Shown here: one piece after another, positions 34,726-42,948 of the stretch
Layout of the letters: each line of letters starts with the position of its first letter
Numbering within the stretch: position 1 is the stretch's first letter
Source: Bdellovibrionales bacterium RIFCSPHIGHO2_01_FULL_40_29
GTDB taxonomy: Bacteria; Bdellovibrionota; Bdellovibrionia; Bdellovibrionales; Bdellovibrionaceae
Direction: 5' to 3'
NCBI GenBank assembly: GCA_001771815.1
Contig: MEPU01000013.1
Location: 434,001-498,000, forward strand
Length of the DNA stretch: 64,000 nt
Translations under genes and position numbers: made by a program
The notes under the pieces: generated by a model
Database searches by the model: none
What the model was told of the DNA's origin: nothing
Seen by the model: only the letters and a program-made list of their open reading frames with translations

Positions 34726-35653
34726 GTTATTTCTCAGATGTTCACTTGTATTATTTATTTTTGGTTGTGCAGGAAAAAGCATAAAGCCTGTAACTCCAGG
34801 TTCTGCAAAAACACCAATTGTTATTAAAGAATTAGAAATTCAAAAACCCCAAAACACTTCTAGCGAAGAATCCACCATCCCTGGTAAATCGTCGGATGCT
34901 GTTGATCCAAAATCAGGAATTGTGTCTCCACCTCAGACTGTGGTGTTGCCAAAGTTTGGGTTTATTTTTGTGGGCGGCGGAGCCAAGTCATGGGCTCACA
35001 TCGGGGTTCTTAAAGAAATGCAAAAACTGAAATGGCCCGTTCGAGCTGTTGGTGGGTTTGAATGGGGAGCCGTTGTGGCCGCAGCATATGCTCAAAATCT
35101 TTCAGCAAATGAAGTTGAGTGGGAACTTTCAAAATTAAAAGATTTTGAGCGTTGGGATATTTTTATTAAAGCGGCTTTTGCAAAGAAAATGACGGCTGAT
35201 TTAAAAGTTCCATTTGTTTGTTCTTCATTGAACATAGCAAAACAAACGATTTATTTTTTGAACCGCGGACAGCTGGATCAATTATTGCCATTTTGCCTGT
35301 CCTCACCGGGATTGATAAAACCAATCAACCAATCAGTGGCCTTTATGATGGATGTCCCAGGACTGGCCCAGCACATGCGGGCTACCGGGGTGACAAAAGT
35401 TATCCTGATTAATGTTTTGACCCAAAAGACCAAGCGATCATTCATAAAAGAATATGATGAAAGCGATAACATTCACTGGGTGCAAGCGGCAGCATCTTTG
35501 GTTAAAAAGCCAATAGGGGTTGATGACGTTATCGAAATAAACTTGGATGACTTTGGAATAAAAGATTTAGATAAGCGACGGGACATTGTAGCCAAAGGCA
35601 GTGAACTCAGCTATAATCAGCTTAAGAAGCTGGCAGAAAAATATGGCTTATAA
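34706..35653 (+). CDS. Patatin-like lipoprotein without catalytic serine
   Basis: A 315-residue protein. A lipobox-like FIFGC (C21) ends the signal and a Pro/Ser-rich linker runs to about residue 80. The rest follows the patatin fold: FVGGGAKSWAHIGVL (89-102) corresponds to the oxyanion loop, but the nucleophile elbow GxSxG is GFEWG (117-121), with Glu119 in place of serine. The Asp of the DG motif may be D216 in MMDVPG, where Val replaces Gly. It is therefore likely a pseudo-phospholipase. The ATG at 34706 has AGGAG upstream. It overlaps tlyA by 20 bp. Confidence 0.75.
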   Translation: MERKQAKLFLRCSLVLFIFGCAGKSIKPVTPGSAKTPIVIKELEIQKPQNTSSEESTIPGKSSDAVDPKSGIVSPPQTVVLPKFGFIFVGGGAKSWAHIGVLKEMQKLKWPVRAVGGFEWGAVVAAAYAQNLSANEVEWELSKLKDFERWDIFIKAAFAKKMTADLKVPFVCSSLNIAKQTIYFLNRGQLDQLLPFCLSSPGLIKPINQSVAFMMDVPGLAQHMRATGVTKVILINVLTQKTKRSFIKEYDESDNIHWVQAAASLVKKPIGVDDVIEINLDDFGIKDLDKRRDIVAKGSELSYNQLKKLAEKYGL

Positions 35654-35668
35654 ACGCACGAAAGCGAA

Positions 35669-37000
35669 ATGACGATGAGAAAATCAACTGAGAATCCTGA
35701 AATTTTTAAACGACGCCGAAAAAAAATAGTGGCTGGCTTGAATGGTGCGGCCCTGATTGTAGCTTCGCATCCCGAGCAAATTCGCAATGATGATGTTCAT
35801 CATTTTTATCGCCAAGATTCAAACATGTACTATTTAACTGGTTTTGAAGAGCCCGAGAGTTTTTTGGTCATTCGCCCTGGAAAAACGCCTGAATCGGTAT
35901 TGTTCGTGCGCGAGAAAAATATAGAACGCGAAACCTGGGATGGATTTCGCTTTGGTCCAGAAGGAGCTCAAAAAGAATTTCTGATGGATGCGGTCTATCC
36001 CATTGAAGAATTTCAAAAGCAATGTATTGAACTTTTAAAAGGTTACGAAGAAGTTTACTATCGTCAGTATAAGAATAAAGATGCTGATCAACTTGTAGAA
36101 AAAGTGCTTCTTGCTTTAAAGCAAGCGTACGGGCGTTCGGGTTATGGTCTTATGACTTTGAAAGATGCTGATTCATTTTTAGGTGAATTTCGTCTTAGAA
36201 AAGATGAAGACGATATTTCAAACTTACGAAAAGCTTGTCAGATTTCTGCAGATGCTCATGTGGCGGCAATGAAGTTTACCAAACCAGGTGTGACTGAACG
36301 TCAGGTTCAAGCCGTACTGGCTTATAACTTTTATATGAATGGTGCGGCGAGGGTTGGTTATCCTTATATTATTGCATCTGGAAACAATGCGACGACGCTT
36401 CACTATAATTTTAATGATCAAGTTTGTAAAAAAGACGACTTACTTTTGATTGATGCCGGAGCTGAGTACAATTACTACTCTGGGGATATCACTCGCACTT
36501 ATCCTATCAGTGGTCAATTTACTGCGGCTCAGAAAAAAGTTTATCAAGGTGTATTGACGATACAGCAAGATTTAATTGCTTATTTAAAACCTGGAATCTT
36601 TTTTAAAGATTTACATGAAATGGCTGCCGATCGATTGACCGATTTGATGTTGGAGCTTGGATTGGTTTCTGGTCGAAAAGAAGACGTGATCAAGTCGAAT
36701 CAGCATCGCAAGTACTACCCCCATGGTGTCGGTCATTGGTTGGGGATGGATGTTCATGACTCGGGAGTGTACTTTATAAATGGTGAACCACGCCCAGTTG
36801 AAGCAGGAATGACTTTTACAATCGAACCTGGTCTTTATATTCCTCAGAATGATATGTCTGCGCCGGCAGAATTGCGTGGCATTGGAGTGCGCATTGAAGA
36901 TGATATTATTATGACAGCAAATGGCTGCGATGTTATGACTTCGGGTGTTCCAAAGACAATCGAAGAGATCGAAAAAATTGTAGGAACGGCGGCTCATTAG
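35669..37000 (+). CDS. pepP: Xaa-Pro aminopeptidase (M24B)
   Basis: A 443-residue metallopeptidase removing N-terminal residues before proline. The N-terminal aminopeptidase P domain (about 8-140) precedes the pita-bread domain. Metal ligands are recognisable: the two aspartates in LIDAGAEYNYYSGDITRTY, the histidine in YPHGVGHWLGMDVHD, and the glutamates in FTIEPGLYIP and GVRIEDDIIMT. Two closely spaced ATG codons (35669 and 35675) are equally possible starts. Its stop codon is within a hairpin shared with the convergent gene. Confidence 0.93.
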   Translation: MTMRKSTENPEIFKRRRKKIVAGLNGAALIVASHPEQIRNDDVHHFYRQDSNMYYLTGFEEPESFLVIRPGKTPESVLFVREKNIERETWDGFRFGPEGAQKEFLMDAVYPIEEFQKQCIELLKGYEEVYYRQYKNKDADQLVEKVLLALKQAYGRSGYGLMTLKDADSFLGEFRLRKDEDDISNLRKACQISADAHVAAMKFTKPGVTERQVQAVLAYNFYMNGAARVGYPYIIASGNNATTLHYNFNDQVCKKDDLLLIDAGAEYNYYSGDITRTYPISGQFTAAQKKVYQGVLTIQQDLIAYLKPGIFFKDLHEMAADRLTDLMLELGLVSGRKEDVIKSNQHRKYYPHGVGHWLGMDVHDSGVYFINGEPRPVEAGMTFTIEPGLYIPQNDMSAPAELRGIGVRIEDDIIMTANGCDVMTSGVPKTIEEIEKIVGTAAH

Positions 37001-37010
37001 AGCCCCGTTC
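36984..37010. terminator. Hairpin spanning the pepP stop
   Basis: GAACGG and CCGTTC, plus GGCTC and GAGCC, form an 11-bp stem with one bulged C and an ATTA loop. On the minus strand a run of six T follows about six nt later, so it may terminate the convergent operon; on the plus strand there is no T-run. It covers the last codons of pepP. Confidence 0.45.
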
Positions 37011-37013
37011 AAA

Positions 37014-37400
37014 TCAATCGAGATTGATGCTTTCTTCTTTTCTCAGATTTCCAGTTTTCAAATCAATAAATTGAATTTGAGCCACTAGCGGAGCGGAATC
37101 ATCCGTTTCATCGCTAAATAATTTTATAGTGATATAAAAATCTGATGACTTGTCTTGTGAAATTTTAAGTTTTTTTATCTCTTGAATATCTTTTTCAAAT
37201 TTATTCGAAAGACCAATGATTTCAATTCGTTCGGGCTTTTGAAAATTTAATAGATACGCCTTGAGCATGAGGGGTTTTGCAGCCAATTGTTCTGAGGAAA
37301 CTTCTGGCGTGTCAAACTTGTTTTTTAAGACAAGCGAAAATCCAAAAACAAAAAGAGCTATAATAATTATTTTTGCCAGGGTATTAATGAGTATCGTCAT
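37014..37400 (-). CDS. Small membrane-anchored protein of unknown function
   Basis: A 128-residue protein with an N-terminal membrane helix (about 5-24) and a polar extracytoplasmic domain with alternating beta-like strands (RIEIIGLSNKF, DFYITIKLF, LVAQIQFIDLKTG). No domain is recognised. It overlaps the HAD hydrolase gene by 4 bp and is probably cotranscribed with it. Confidence 0.65.
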   Translation of the reverse strand: MTILINTLAKIIIIALFVFGFSLVLKNKFDTPEVSSEQLAAKPLMLKAYLLNFQKPERIEIIGLSNKFEKDIQEIKKLKISQDKSSDFYITIKLFSDETDDSAPLVAQIQFIDLKTGNLRKEESINLD

Positions 37401-38215
37401 ACAAAACGATGCCTTAACCAGTTATTGAGTTCTGCAATTTTTAAAAGCTCATTTTCGCTTTGAAAAATCCGATCATCCCGTGACGCTGCACTGACGGCTA
37501 ATTGCAAGTGAGTTGCGGCATTGAGTAAATCAATATCACCGATGGTATTTCCGCTAGCAAAAAAGGGCATCGTATTATTTGTTCTTTTTAGCAGGGCTTC
37601 AAGTTTTCCTGATTTGTAAGTGATCGGTAAAATCGCTTTATCTGTGATGAGTCCCCCATCAACTTCAGTTTCAACACCAATCACATGATCAGAATCAATT
37701 CCTAGGGCCATAGCTCCGGGTTCAACGGCCCACTTGATTGAAGCCGTCACAATAAAAACTTCTATTTCATTTTTGTGAAAAAGGTCGATGATTTTTTTTT
37801 GCTCTGTAAAAATTGGAACGGGCTGAATGGCAGCAAAAGCTTGTTTAGCCCAATTCCGAACTTGATCCAGTGATTTTCCAGCATTGATCTGGGCCAACCA
37901 CAAATAGGCTGATCGAGGATCATTATTCACTTTTTTCATTTCAAGGTAATGATTCCAAGGATGGCTGGGTAAATCGACACAACGTTGATCAATTTGAAAA
38001 TTGAAAAAATTCTCGCCTAAATCCATATCCCACAGCGTGCCATCCGCATCAAAGACGGCATAGGCTTTTGAGTTCTGCTGTTTTGCAGCTAAATTTACAT
38101 CTAAAATAGTTTGCTGTATCTTTGCCCAGTAGTCTTCGGGATATGGTTTGTAATTCATAGGGTGATAATAATCGAAATGGAATGCAGTTGTCATCATCAG
38201 ATATTTATAAGCCAT
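37397..38215 (-). CDS. HAD-superfamily phosphatase (phosphoserine phosphatase-like)
   Basis: A 272-residue haloacid dehalogenase-type phosphatase. The catalytic motif I is FDADGTLWD (55-63, nucleophile D56), followed by a helical cap (about 68-135), motif II in IFTEQKK...VFIVTAS, and motif IV GNTIGDIDLLNAA. The late LAVSAASRD segment is typical of the SerB-like HAD IB group. The substrate is unknown. The start is uncertain: ATG at 38215 is listed, with 38197 or 38158 as alternatives, none having a clear Shine-Dalgarno. Confidence 0.85.
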   Translation of the reverse strand: MAYKYLMMTTAFHFDYYHPMNYKPYPEDYWAKIQQTILDVNLAAKQQNSKAYAVFDADGTLWDMDLGENFFNFQIDQRCVDLPSHPWNHYLEMKKVNNDPRSAYLWLAQINAGKSLDQVRNWAKQAFAAIQPVPIFTEQKKIIDLFHKNEIEVFIVTASIKWAVEPGAMALGIDSDHVIGVETEVDGGLITDKAILPITYKSGKLEALLKRTNNTMPFFASGNTIGDIDLLNAATHLQLAVSAASRDDRIFQSENELLKIAELNNWLRHRFV

Positions 38216-38263
38216 GTTGAAATCGTGCTTGTTATCAACGCCAGACTGCGATGAAATAATCCT

Positions 38264-38728
38264 ATGAAATCAAATGCCCAAGACATTTTGTACCGGATTG
38301 CCCAGCCAAGTGATGTTGAATCTATTTATGAATTTGAAGTGAAGCAAAAAGTTTCGGAAATTTCAGATGAGTACGAACGAATGATGTCCGTATGGACAAC
38401 GTCTTATCGTAAAGAGTCTTTGGAGCATTATTTAAAATTGGGATGGAGTTTTCTAGCAACAGATACAAGCGGGAATATACAAGGCTTTTTCTTGGGTCAG
38501 CCTCTTCTTTTTTTTGATCACTACACTCAGACGTTATGGGTTGAGTATATGAGTGCCATCAACGAAGCGATTGCTACCGAATTGATGGATGTGGCTTATC
38601 GTCTGAGCCGCGAGAAATATTTTCAGCGCGTTTTGGTTTCTGAGGAAATCATGCAGCGCCCTTATACAAAAAGTTTTCCATTTCAAACTTGGGAACGAAA
38701 AACTCATTTTTTAAAAACAACTAAATAG
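38264..38728 (+). CDS. GNAT-like protein of unknown function
   Basis: A 154-residue protein with an acetyltransferase-like outline: YRIAQPSDVESIYEFE (about 10-25) resembles the GNAT opening strand and helix, and WSFLATDTSGNIQGFFLGQPLLFF (about 61-84) resembles the central beta hairpin. The canonical acetyl-CoA loop (Q/RxxGxG/A) is not evident, so activity is doubtful. It is 8 bp before glpD and may be cotranscribed. Confidence 0.6.
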   Translation: MKSNAQDILYRIAQPSDVESIYEFEVKQKVSEISDEYERMMSVWTTSYRKESLEHYLKLGWSFLATDTSGNIQGFFLGQPLLFFDHYTQTLWVEYMSAINEAIATELMDVAYRLSREKYFQRVLVSEEIMQRPYTKSFPFQTWERKTHFLKTTK

Positions 38729-38736
38729 GTGCACTT

Positions 38737-40350
38737 GTGAAAGATTTCTCCGTCCATACTCGAAAAGAAAATATAAAGAAATTAAAAACTGAAAATTTTG
38801 ATTTGCTTATTATCGGTGGAGGAATAACAGGTGCCGGGGTTGCGCGAGATGCTTCCGGACGGGGTTTGAAAGTCGCTTTGGTTGAGGCCAATGACTTTGC
38901 TTTTGGGACATCGTCTCGTTCGAGTAAACTGATTCACGGAGGAATTCGTTATCTTGAAAATTTAGAGTTCAAACTGGTTTTTGAAGCCTTGAACGAACGT
39001 GCAAAACTGTTTGAAATCGCTCCTCAATTGGTTCATCCACTTCGATTTATGATACCCATTTTTACAGATAGCCGTGTGGGTATGTTTAAAATGGGATTGG
39101 GAATGGCACTATATGATGCGCTTTCGTTGTTTCAAACTCCAGAGGTTCATGAGCGCCTAGGCTCGAAGCAAACGCAATCAGTTATGCCAGTTTTGCGAAG
39201 CTCTAATTTGGTTGGGTCTTATATTTATTCAGATGCTTACATGGATGATGACCGTTTTGTGCACGAGACATTGCGCTCAGCGAACGAGAACGGCGCCATT
39301 TGTGCGAACTACGTTAAAGTAAATCGTTCGCGGTATAACAGTCAGAACAAGGTTTCTGGATTAGAAGTCCAAGATCAATTAACAAATGAATCTTTTTTTA
39401 TTCAAGCCACCCATGTTGTCAGTACAGTGGGGCCGTGGACAGATCTGGTCGGAGAAACCTTGGTCAATGATTGGCGACAAATTTTAAGACCCACTAAAGG
39501 TATTCATCTGACATTGCATCGGGATCGATTGCCATTATCCAGCGCGGTTGTTATGGGAGCCCAAGAAAGTTCTCGAATTGTTTTTGCGATTCCACGACAT
39601 GAAATGGTGATCATTGGGACAACAGACACTGATTTTTCTGGAGATCCTGCTTTGGCGACAGTGACTTCAGAAGACGTAAAATACTTATTGAAAATAACAA
39701 ACGAGTATTTTCCAAATGCTCAACTGACAGCTGAGGATATTATTTGTACCTATGTTGGAGTTCGTCCATTGGTTCATGATGGATCTGCAAATGAAAGTAA
39801 AACAAGTCGAGAGCACACTATTCTATCTGACGACCGAGGCTTTACATTTGTCGCTGGCGGGAAATACACGACATACAGATTGATGTCCGAACAAATTGTC
39901 GATGTTATTTTAAAAAGTTTTCCAATTGAGAAAAAATCTCATTTGAGGCGATGTCAGACTGAAGCGCCTTTGAATGCCTATATCAGTCGAGATGCCTATC
40001 ACCAGGCTAAAGTGAATGTTAACCAGAATGATCCTCGACAAAAATGGTTTGTTGATCGGTACGGAGCGGAAGCTTTTGAGATTATAGAATCTTTTGGAGA
40101 GCAGCATTCAATTTGGCAGCTCGAGGCCTTTCAAGCCATTTACAAGACCATGTGTTTGACGCTTGTTGATTTTTACACGCGCCGAGTTCCACTCATGCTA
40201 GCCTATCCAGATCATGGGTTAAGCGTGCTTTCAGAAATCATTACAATTTTCAAAGCTGAATTGCATTGGTCTGATGACGAGGCCGAAAAACAAGTGCAAG
40301 ATTTAAAAAATTATATTCAACGCGAACTAGCTTGGCAGAAAAACTTTTAA
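38737..40350 (+). CDS. glpD: Aerobic glycerol-3-phosphate dehydrogenase
   Basis: A 537-residue FAD-dependent membrane-associated enzyme oxidising sn-glycerol-3-phosphate to dihydroxyacetone phosphate and passing electrons to quinone. The FAD-binding motif is LLIIGGGITGAGVARDA (about 23-39), followed by FGTSSRSSKLIHGGIRYLE, typical of GlpD. The C-terminal GlpD domain (about 400-537) is present. GTG is the start. It could use glycerol-3-phosphate freed from lipids. The 3' end overlaps the RAYT gene by 24 bp on the opposite strand. Confidence 0.95.
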   Translation: MKDFSVHTRKENIKKLKTENFDLLIIGGGITGAGVARDASGRGLKVALVEANDFAFGTSSRSSKLIHGGIRYLENLEFKLVFEALNERAKLFEIAPQLVHPLRFMIPIFTDSRVGMFKMGLGMALYDALSLFQTPEVHERLGSKQTQSVMPVLRSSNLVGSYIYSDAYMDDDRFVHETLRSANENGAICANYVKVNRSRYNSQNKVSGLEVQDQLTNESFFIQATHVVSTVGPWTDLVGETLVNDWRQILRPTKGIHLTLHRDRLPLSSAVVMGAQESSRIVFAIPRHEMVIIGTTDTDFSGDPALATVTSEDVKYLLKITNEYFPNAQLTAEDIICTYVGVRPLVHDGSANESKTSREHTILSDDRGFTFVAGGKYTTYRLMSEQIVDVILKSFPIEKKSHLRRCQTEAPLNAYISRDAYHQAKVNVNQNDPRQKWFVDRYGAEAFEIIESFGEQHSIWQLEAFQAIYKTMCLTLVDFYTRRVPLMLAYPDHGLSVLSEIITIFKAELHWSDDEAEKQVQDLKNYIQRELAWQKNF

Positions 40351-40851
40351 TTCTGAGTCTTTGAATTTCAAATCAGAATTCAGCCAATTTATAATTTTAC
40401 GGGGATTCTGGATGAATCCTAACTTGTCGGCTATCAAACAATGGCATGAAGATCGTCCCAATAGTATTTGCAACGAACTGTAGGGATAGGTCTCGACAGT
40501 GGCGGTCATTCCGGCCTTAATTGGGTTATTATAAATATATTTATATGCATTCAGATACTGAGCTAAATTCGAAACAGGTTCGCAAAAGACGGCCTGATCA
40601 TCAGCAGGTGCAAGTTTTTTAGCAACTTCATCACAAAAAAAGTTCTCGTTTTCATCTCGGACTTCGATCAAGACATGAAAATGGGTATCCATCATCACCA
40701 GGGCTTGCAGTTCAATGGAAAACTGATTAGCAATGCGAAAGAGATTTCTTTGAAGATACATCCAATCTAATTCCTTGAAGTAGCCAGTGGTCTTAAAAGG
40801 AACATTCAGATGGAAAAATGTCGAATCTTTTTTAAATTGGCTTGGTCTCAT
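40327..40851 (-). CDS. REP-associated tyrosine transposase-like protein (IS200/Y1 family)
   Basis: A 174-residue HUH single-strand DNA nuclease of the RAYT/Y1 type. The metal-binding HUH motif is MMDTHFHVLIEV (H57, H59), and YKYIYNNPIKAGM (103-115) contains the likely catalytic tyrosine in the usual YxxxNPxxAG context. The longest frame reaches 40914 but would cross the sodB terminator, so the ATG at 40851 is used. It is single-copy here, without the flanking inverted repeats of an insertion sequence; RAYTs are typically domesticated genes linked to REP palindromes. Confidence 0.85.
   Translation of the reverse strand: MRPSQFKKDSTFFHLNVPFKTTGYFKELDWMYLQRNLFRIANQFSIELQALVMMDTHFHVLIEVRDENENFFCDEVAKKLAPADDQAVFCEPVSNLAQYLNAYKYIYNNPIKAGMTATVETYPYSSLQILLGRSSCHCLIADKLGFIQNPRKIINWLNSDLKFKDSELKVFLPS
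40349..40380. repeat. Imperfect palindrome at the glpD stop and RAYT 3' end
   Basis: AATTCTGA (40349-40356) and TCAGAATT (40373-40380) are perfect complements, and TTTGAA and TTCAAA inside them are as well; only a GTC insert breaks the symmetry. It begins within the glpD stop codon and lies in the last codons of the RAYT. No U-tract follows. It may be a REP-like target or a 3' mRNA structure for glpD. Confidence 0.4.
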
Positions 40852-40868
40852 GGAAGTGAGTTTTAGCA

Positions 40869-40906
40869 ATAAAAAAACCCCTATGGCTTTCACGAAATAG
40901 GGGTTT
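40869..40906 (-). terminator. Rho-independent terminator of sodB
   Basis: On the minus strand AAACCCCTAT (40906-40897) and ATAGGGGTTT (40884-40875) form a 10-bp stem with a 12-nt loop, followed by TTTTATTG. It begins 30 bp after the sodB stop, a clear intrinsic terminator closing the speDE-sodB unit. Confidence 0.85.
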
Positions 40907-40936
40907 GCATTCAACTTTGAATCGAAAATCGGACGA

Positions 40937-41557
40937 TTAAATCATTGATTTCGTTAGATCGCGAACTTTTTTAGCCGCAAAATTTTCAGAAACAAAAGTC
41001 CAATTGATTTGGCCCCAGAACGTTTCTAAATATTTCTGACGGGCATTGCGATAATCAACGTAGTAAGCATGCTCCCAAACGTCAGCGACCATTAATGGTA
41101 TTGGACCGTTTCCTGTAAAGGGCACAGCTGCATTTGAAGTTGAAACCAATGATAATTTTCCAGCTGCATCTGTGCAGAGCCAGATCCAACCTGAACCAAA
41201 TGTTTTCATTCCACCATCAACAAACTTTGCTTTTAACTCATCCATGCTGCCGAAATCGCGCTTGATGGCATCTTGCAGTTCTGGTGCAGGTGTGCCGCCT
41301 TTTGCTAGGGGTTGCATATTGAACCAATAGAACGTGTGGTTCCATGCTTGTGCAGCATTATTAAAAATGCCACCAGTTGAAGATAAAACGATTTCTTCTA
41401 AGGTTTTACCTTTCAATGAAGCATCTGTTTCTAAAAATTTATTTAAATTATCAATATAAGCTTTATGATGCTTATCATAGTGATAGTTCATCTGCTCTTC
41501 GTTAAAAAGTGGGGCCAGGTCTGTTTTGGCAAATGGTAGCTGAGGAAGTTTGAACAT
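40937..41557 (-). CDS. sodB: Iron/manganese superoxide dismutase
   Basis: A 206-residue Fe/Mn superoxide dismutase, converting superoxide to peroxide and oxygen in the cytoplasm. Metal ligands are seen: the histidine of YHYDKHHKAYIDNLN (H26), the histidine of QAWNHTFYW, and the aspartate/histidine of DVWEHAYYVDY. The FGSGWIWL segment with its following residues places it closer to the iron type, but metal choice is not certain. An AAGGAGA Shine-Dalgarno precedes the ATG. It follows speDE by 9 bp and is ended by a strong terminator. Confidence 0.95.
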   Translation of the reverse strand: MFKLPQLPFAKTDLAPLFNEEQMNYHYDKHHKAYIDNLNKFLETDASLKGKTLEEIVLSSTGGIFNNAAQAWNHTFYWFNMQPLAKGGTPAPELQDAIKRDFGSMDELKAKFVDGGMKTFGSGWIWLCTDAAGKLSLVSTSNAAVPFTGNGPIPLMVADVWEHAYYVDYRNARQKYLETFWGQINWTFVSENFAAKKVRDLTKSMI

Positions 41558-41566
41558 AAATTCTCC

Positions 41567-42862
41567 TTAGTTATTTAACATTTTCTTCACGAACGTCGGC
41601 AATGAAAAAGCCGCCGTATGAAGATCTTCGTTATAGTATTTTAAATCTTTTGAATTCACAAAATTTTTGGCCATTTCTTTTTTGTAATCTTTTACAGGAT
41701 GGTATTGGCCCTTAACTGCCATCTGTAAACTCCACATTCCGGATGGATAGGTTGGAGCATGGAATAGCATCGTATGAACTTGCGATTGAGAGAACACTTT
41801 TTTCAAGCATGAATTAAGCTCAACAAAAGTTTCTGAATGAAACATCGGTGACTCACCTTGAGTGACTAAAACACCATTTTCTTTTAAAGCTTTTTTACAA
41901 TTGTCATAAAAGCTTGCGGTAAATAAACCTTCCGCTGGACCTGCGGGGTCTGATCCATCAACAATAATAACATCATAGGACTCAGGCTTTGCTTCGCTGA
42001 TAAACTTGATGCCATCGCCAATAATGAGATTAACTTTCGGATTTGAAAAATCGCGAGCGATCTGTGGCAAATGCATTTTGCAAGCGCGAACAACGGCTTC
42101 GTCAATTTCAACCATGGTGACTTTTTCAAGGCCTGGGTATTTGCAAACTTCACGAATGGTTCCGCCATCACCACCGCCAATAACCAAAACATTTTTAGCT
42201 GGGCCTGATACAGATTCAAATGCTAACATAGCTGGGTGAGTGATCATTTCATGATAGTGATATTCATCGCGCTCTGTGCACATCACCATATCATCAATTG
42301 CCAACATTTTTCCGTAAGAAACAGAATCTAAAATACGAACGCGTTGAAACTCAGAGCGCTCATCAAATAAAACTTCACCAGTATAGCGAAGTGACAAAGC
42401 CTGGTTGTCATCTTTATCGGTGAACCAAACATTGCGATTGATTTTATATCCATTTTTATAATCGATCTCTTCAGCATCATTTGGCTTCACTTTTAAAGCG
42501 TCGCCTTTTTTGATGACATGAGTTGATCCTCGGTTCATTTCCAGAGCCGAGTAAGAGGCTTCAAATGCTTTTTTCAAATGCTCAAAGGAAACCCAAGGGT
42601 CAACGGAATCACCGCAAGTGAAAAGATCAACAGCGGCATAGCGGTATTCAGGCCATGTGTGTATCGCAAGATGGCTTTCTTGGATAACAACAACACCGGA
42701 TACTCCGTATGGTGAAAAATGGTGAAACGTCGAATTGATCACGGTTGCACCAGCAATCTGGGCAGCTTCAACCATGGCATTTTCAATGGCAGCCACGTCG
42801 TTAAGGACGTCAGCTTTACAATTCATGAACTCTACTAATATGTGTCTTCCAAGGGCTTTCAT
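41567..42862 (-). CDS. speDE: Fused S-adenosylmethionine decarboxylase-spermidine synthase
   Basis: A 431-residue bifunctional polyamine enzyme. Residues 1 to about 115 are a class 1b AdoMet decarboxylase: [12 protein letters not shown] contains S63, the self-cleavage site that becomes the pyruvoyl cofactor, with H68 and C83 in the active site. Residues about 140-431 are spermidine synthase: [14 protein letters not shown], the acidic [14 protein letters not shown] region, and the late [11 protein letters not shown] segment. The decarboxylated SAM made by the first half is the aminopropyl donor for the second. No Shine-Dalgarno precedes the ATG. It is cotranscribed with sodB. Confidence 0.95.
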   Translation of the reverse strand: MKALGRHILVEFMNCKADVLNDVAAIENAMVEAAQIAGATVINSTFHHFSPYGVSGVVVIQESHLAIHTWPEYRYAAVDLFTCGDSVDPWVSFEHLKKAFEASYSALEMNRGSTHVIKKGDALKVKPNDAEEIDYKNGYKINRNVWFTDKDDNQALSLRYTGEVLFDERSEFQRVRILDSVSYGKMLAIDDMVMCTERDEYHYHEMITHPAMLAFESVSGPAKNVLVIGGGDGGTIREVCKYPGLEKVTMVEIDEAVVRACKMHLPQIARDFSNPKVNLIIGDGIKFISEAKPESYDVIIVDGSDPAGPAEGLFTASFYDNCKKALKENGVLVTQGESPMFHSETFVELNSCLKKVFSQSQVHTMLFHAPTYPSGMWSLQMAVKGQYHPVKDYKKEMAKNFVNSKDLKYYNEDLHTAAFSLPTFVKKMLNN

Positions 42863-42902
42863 AGGGGGTCAAAATAGGGCCAATACCCCCATCGATCAAC
42901 AT
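42816..42902 (-). CDS. Candidate leader ORF overlapping the speDE start
   Basis: A 28-codon frame (plus stop) starts with ATG at 42902, with a CAGGA Shine-Dalgarno about 8 nt before it, and ends at TAA inside speDE, out of frame with it. speDE itself has no Shine-Dalgarno. Ribosomes translating this leader would cross the speDE start, so it could control speDE translation. It is a prediction without comparative support. Confidence 0.3.
   Translation of the reverse strand: MLIDGGIGPILTPYESPWKTHISRVHEL
42864..42890 (-). promoter_or_regulatory. Hairpin adjoining the speDE start codon
   Basis: GGGGGT (42890-42885) and ACCCCC (42869-42864) are perfect complements with a 15-nt loop and end 1 nt from the speDE ATG. 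A TGA in frame with speDE lies within the structure, so no upstream start is possible. The hairpin would hinder ribosome access unless opened. Confidence 0.45.
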
Positions 42903-42948
42903 TTTTTTGTCCTGGGGTAAAAATAACTTTGCTTGCTAATTAGACATA

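Noticed and set aside
40852-40914. Longer N-terminus of the RAYT
   Set aside because: It would run through the sodB intrinsic terminator and add residues not matching the family.
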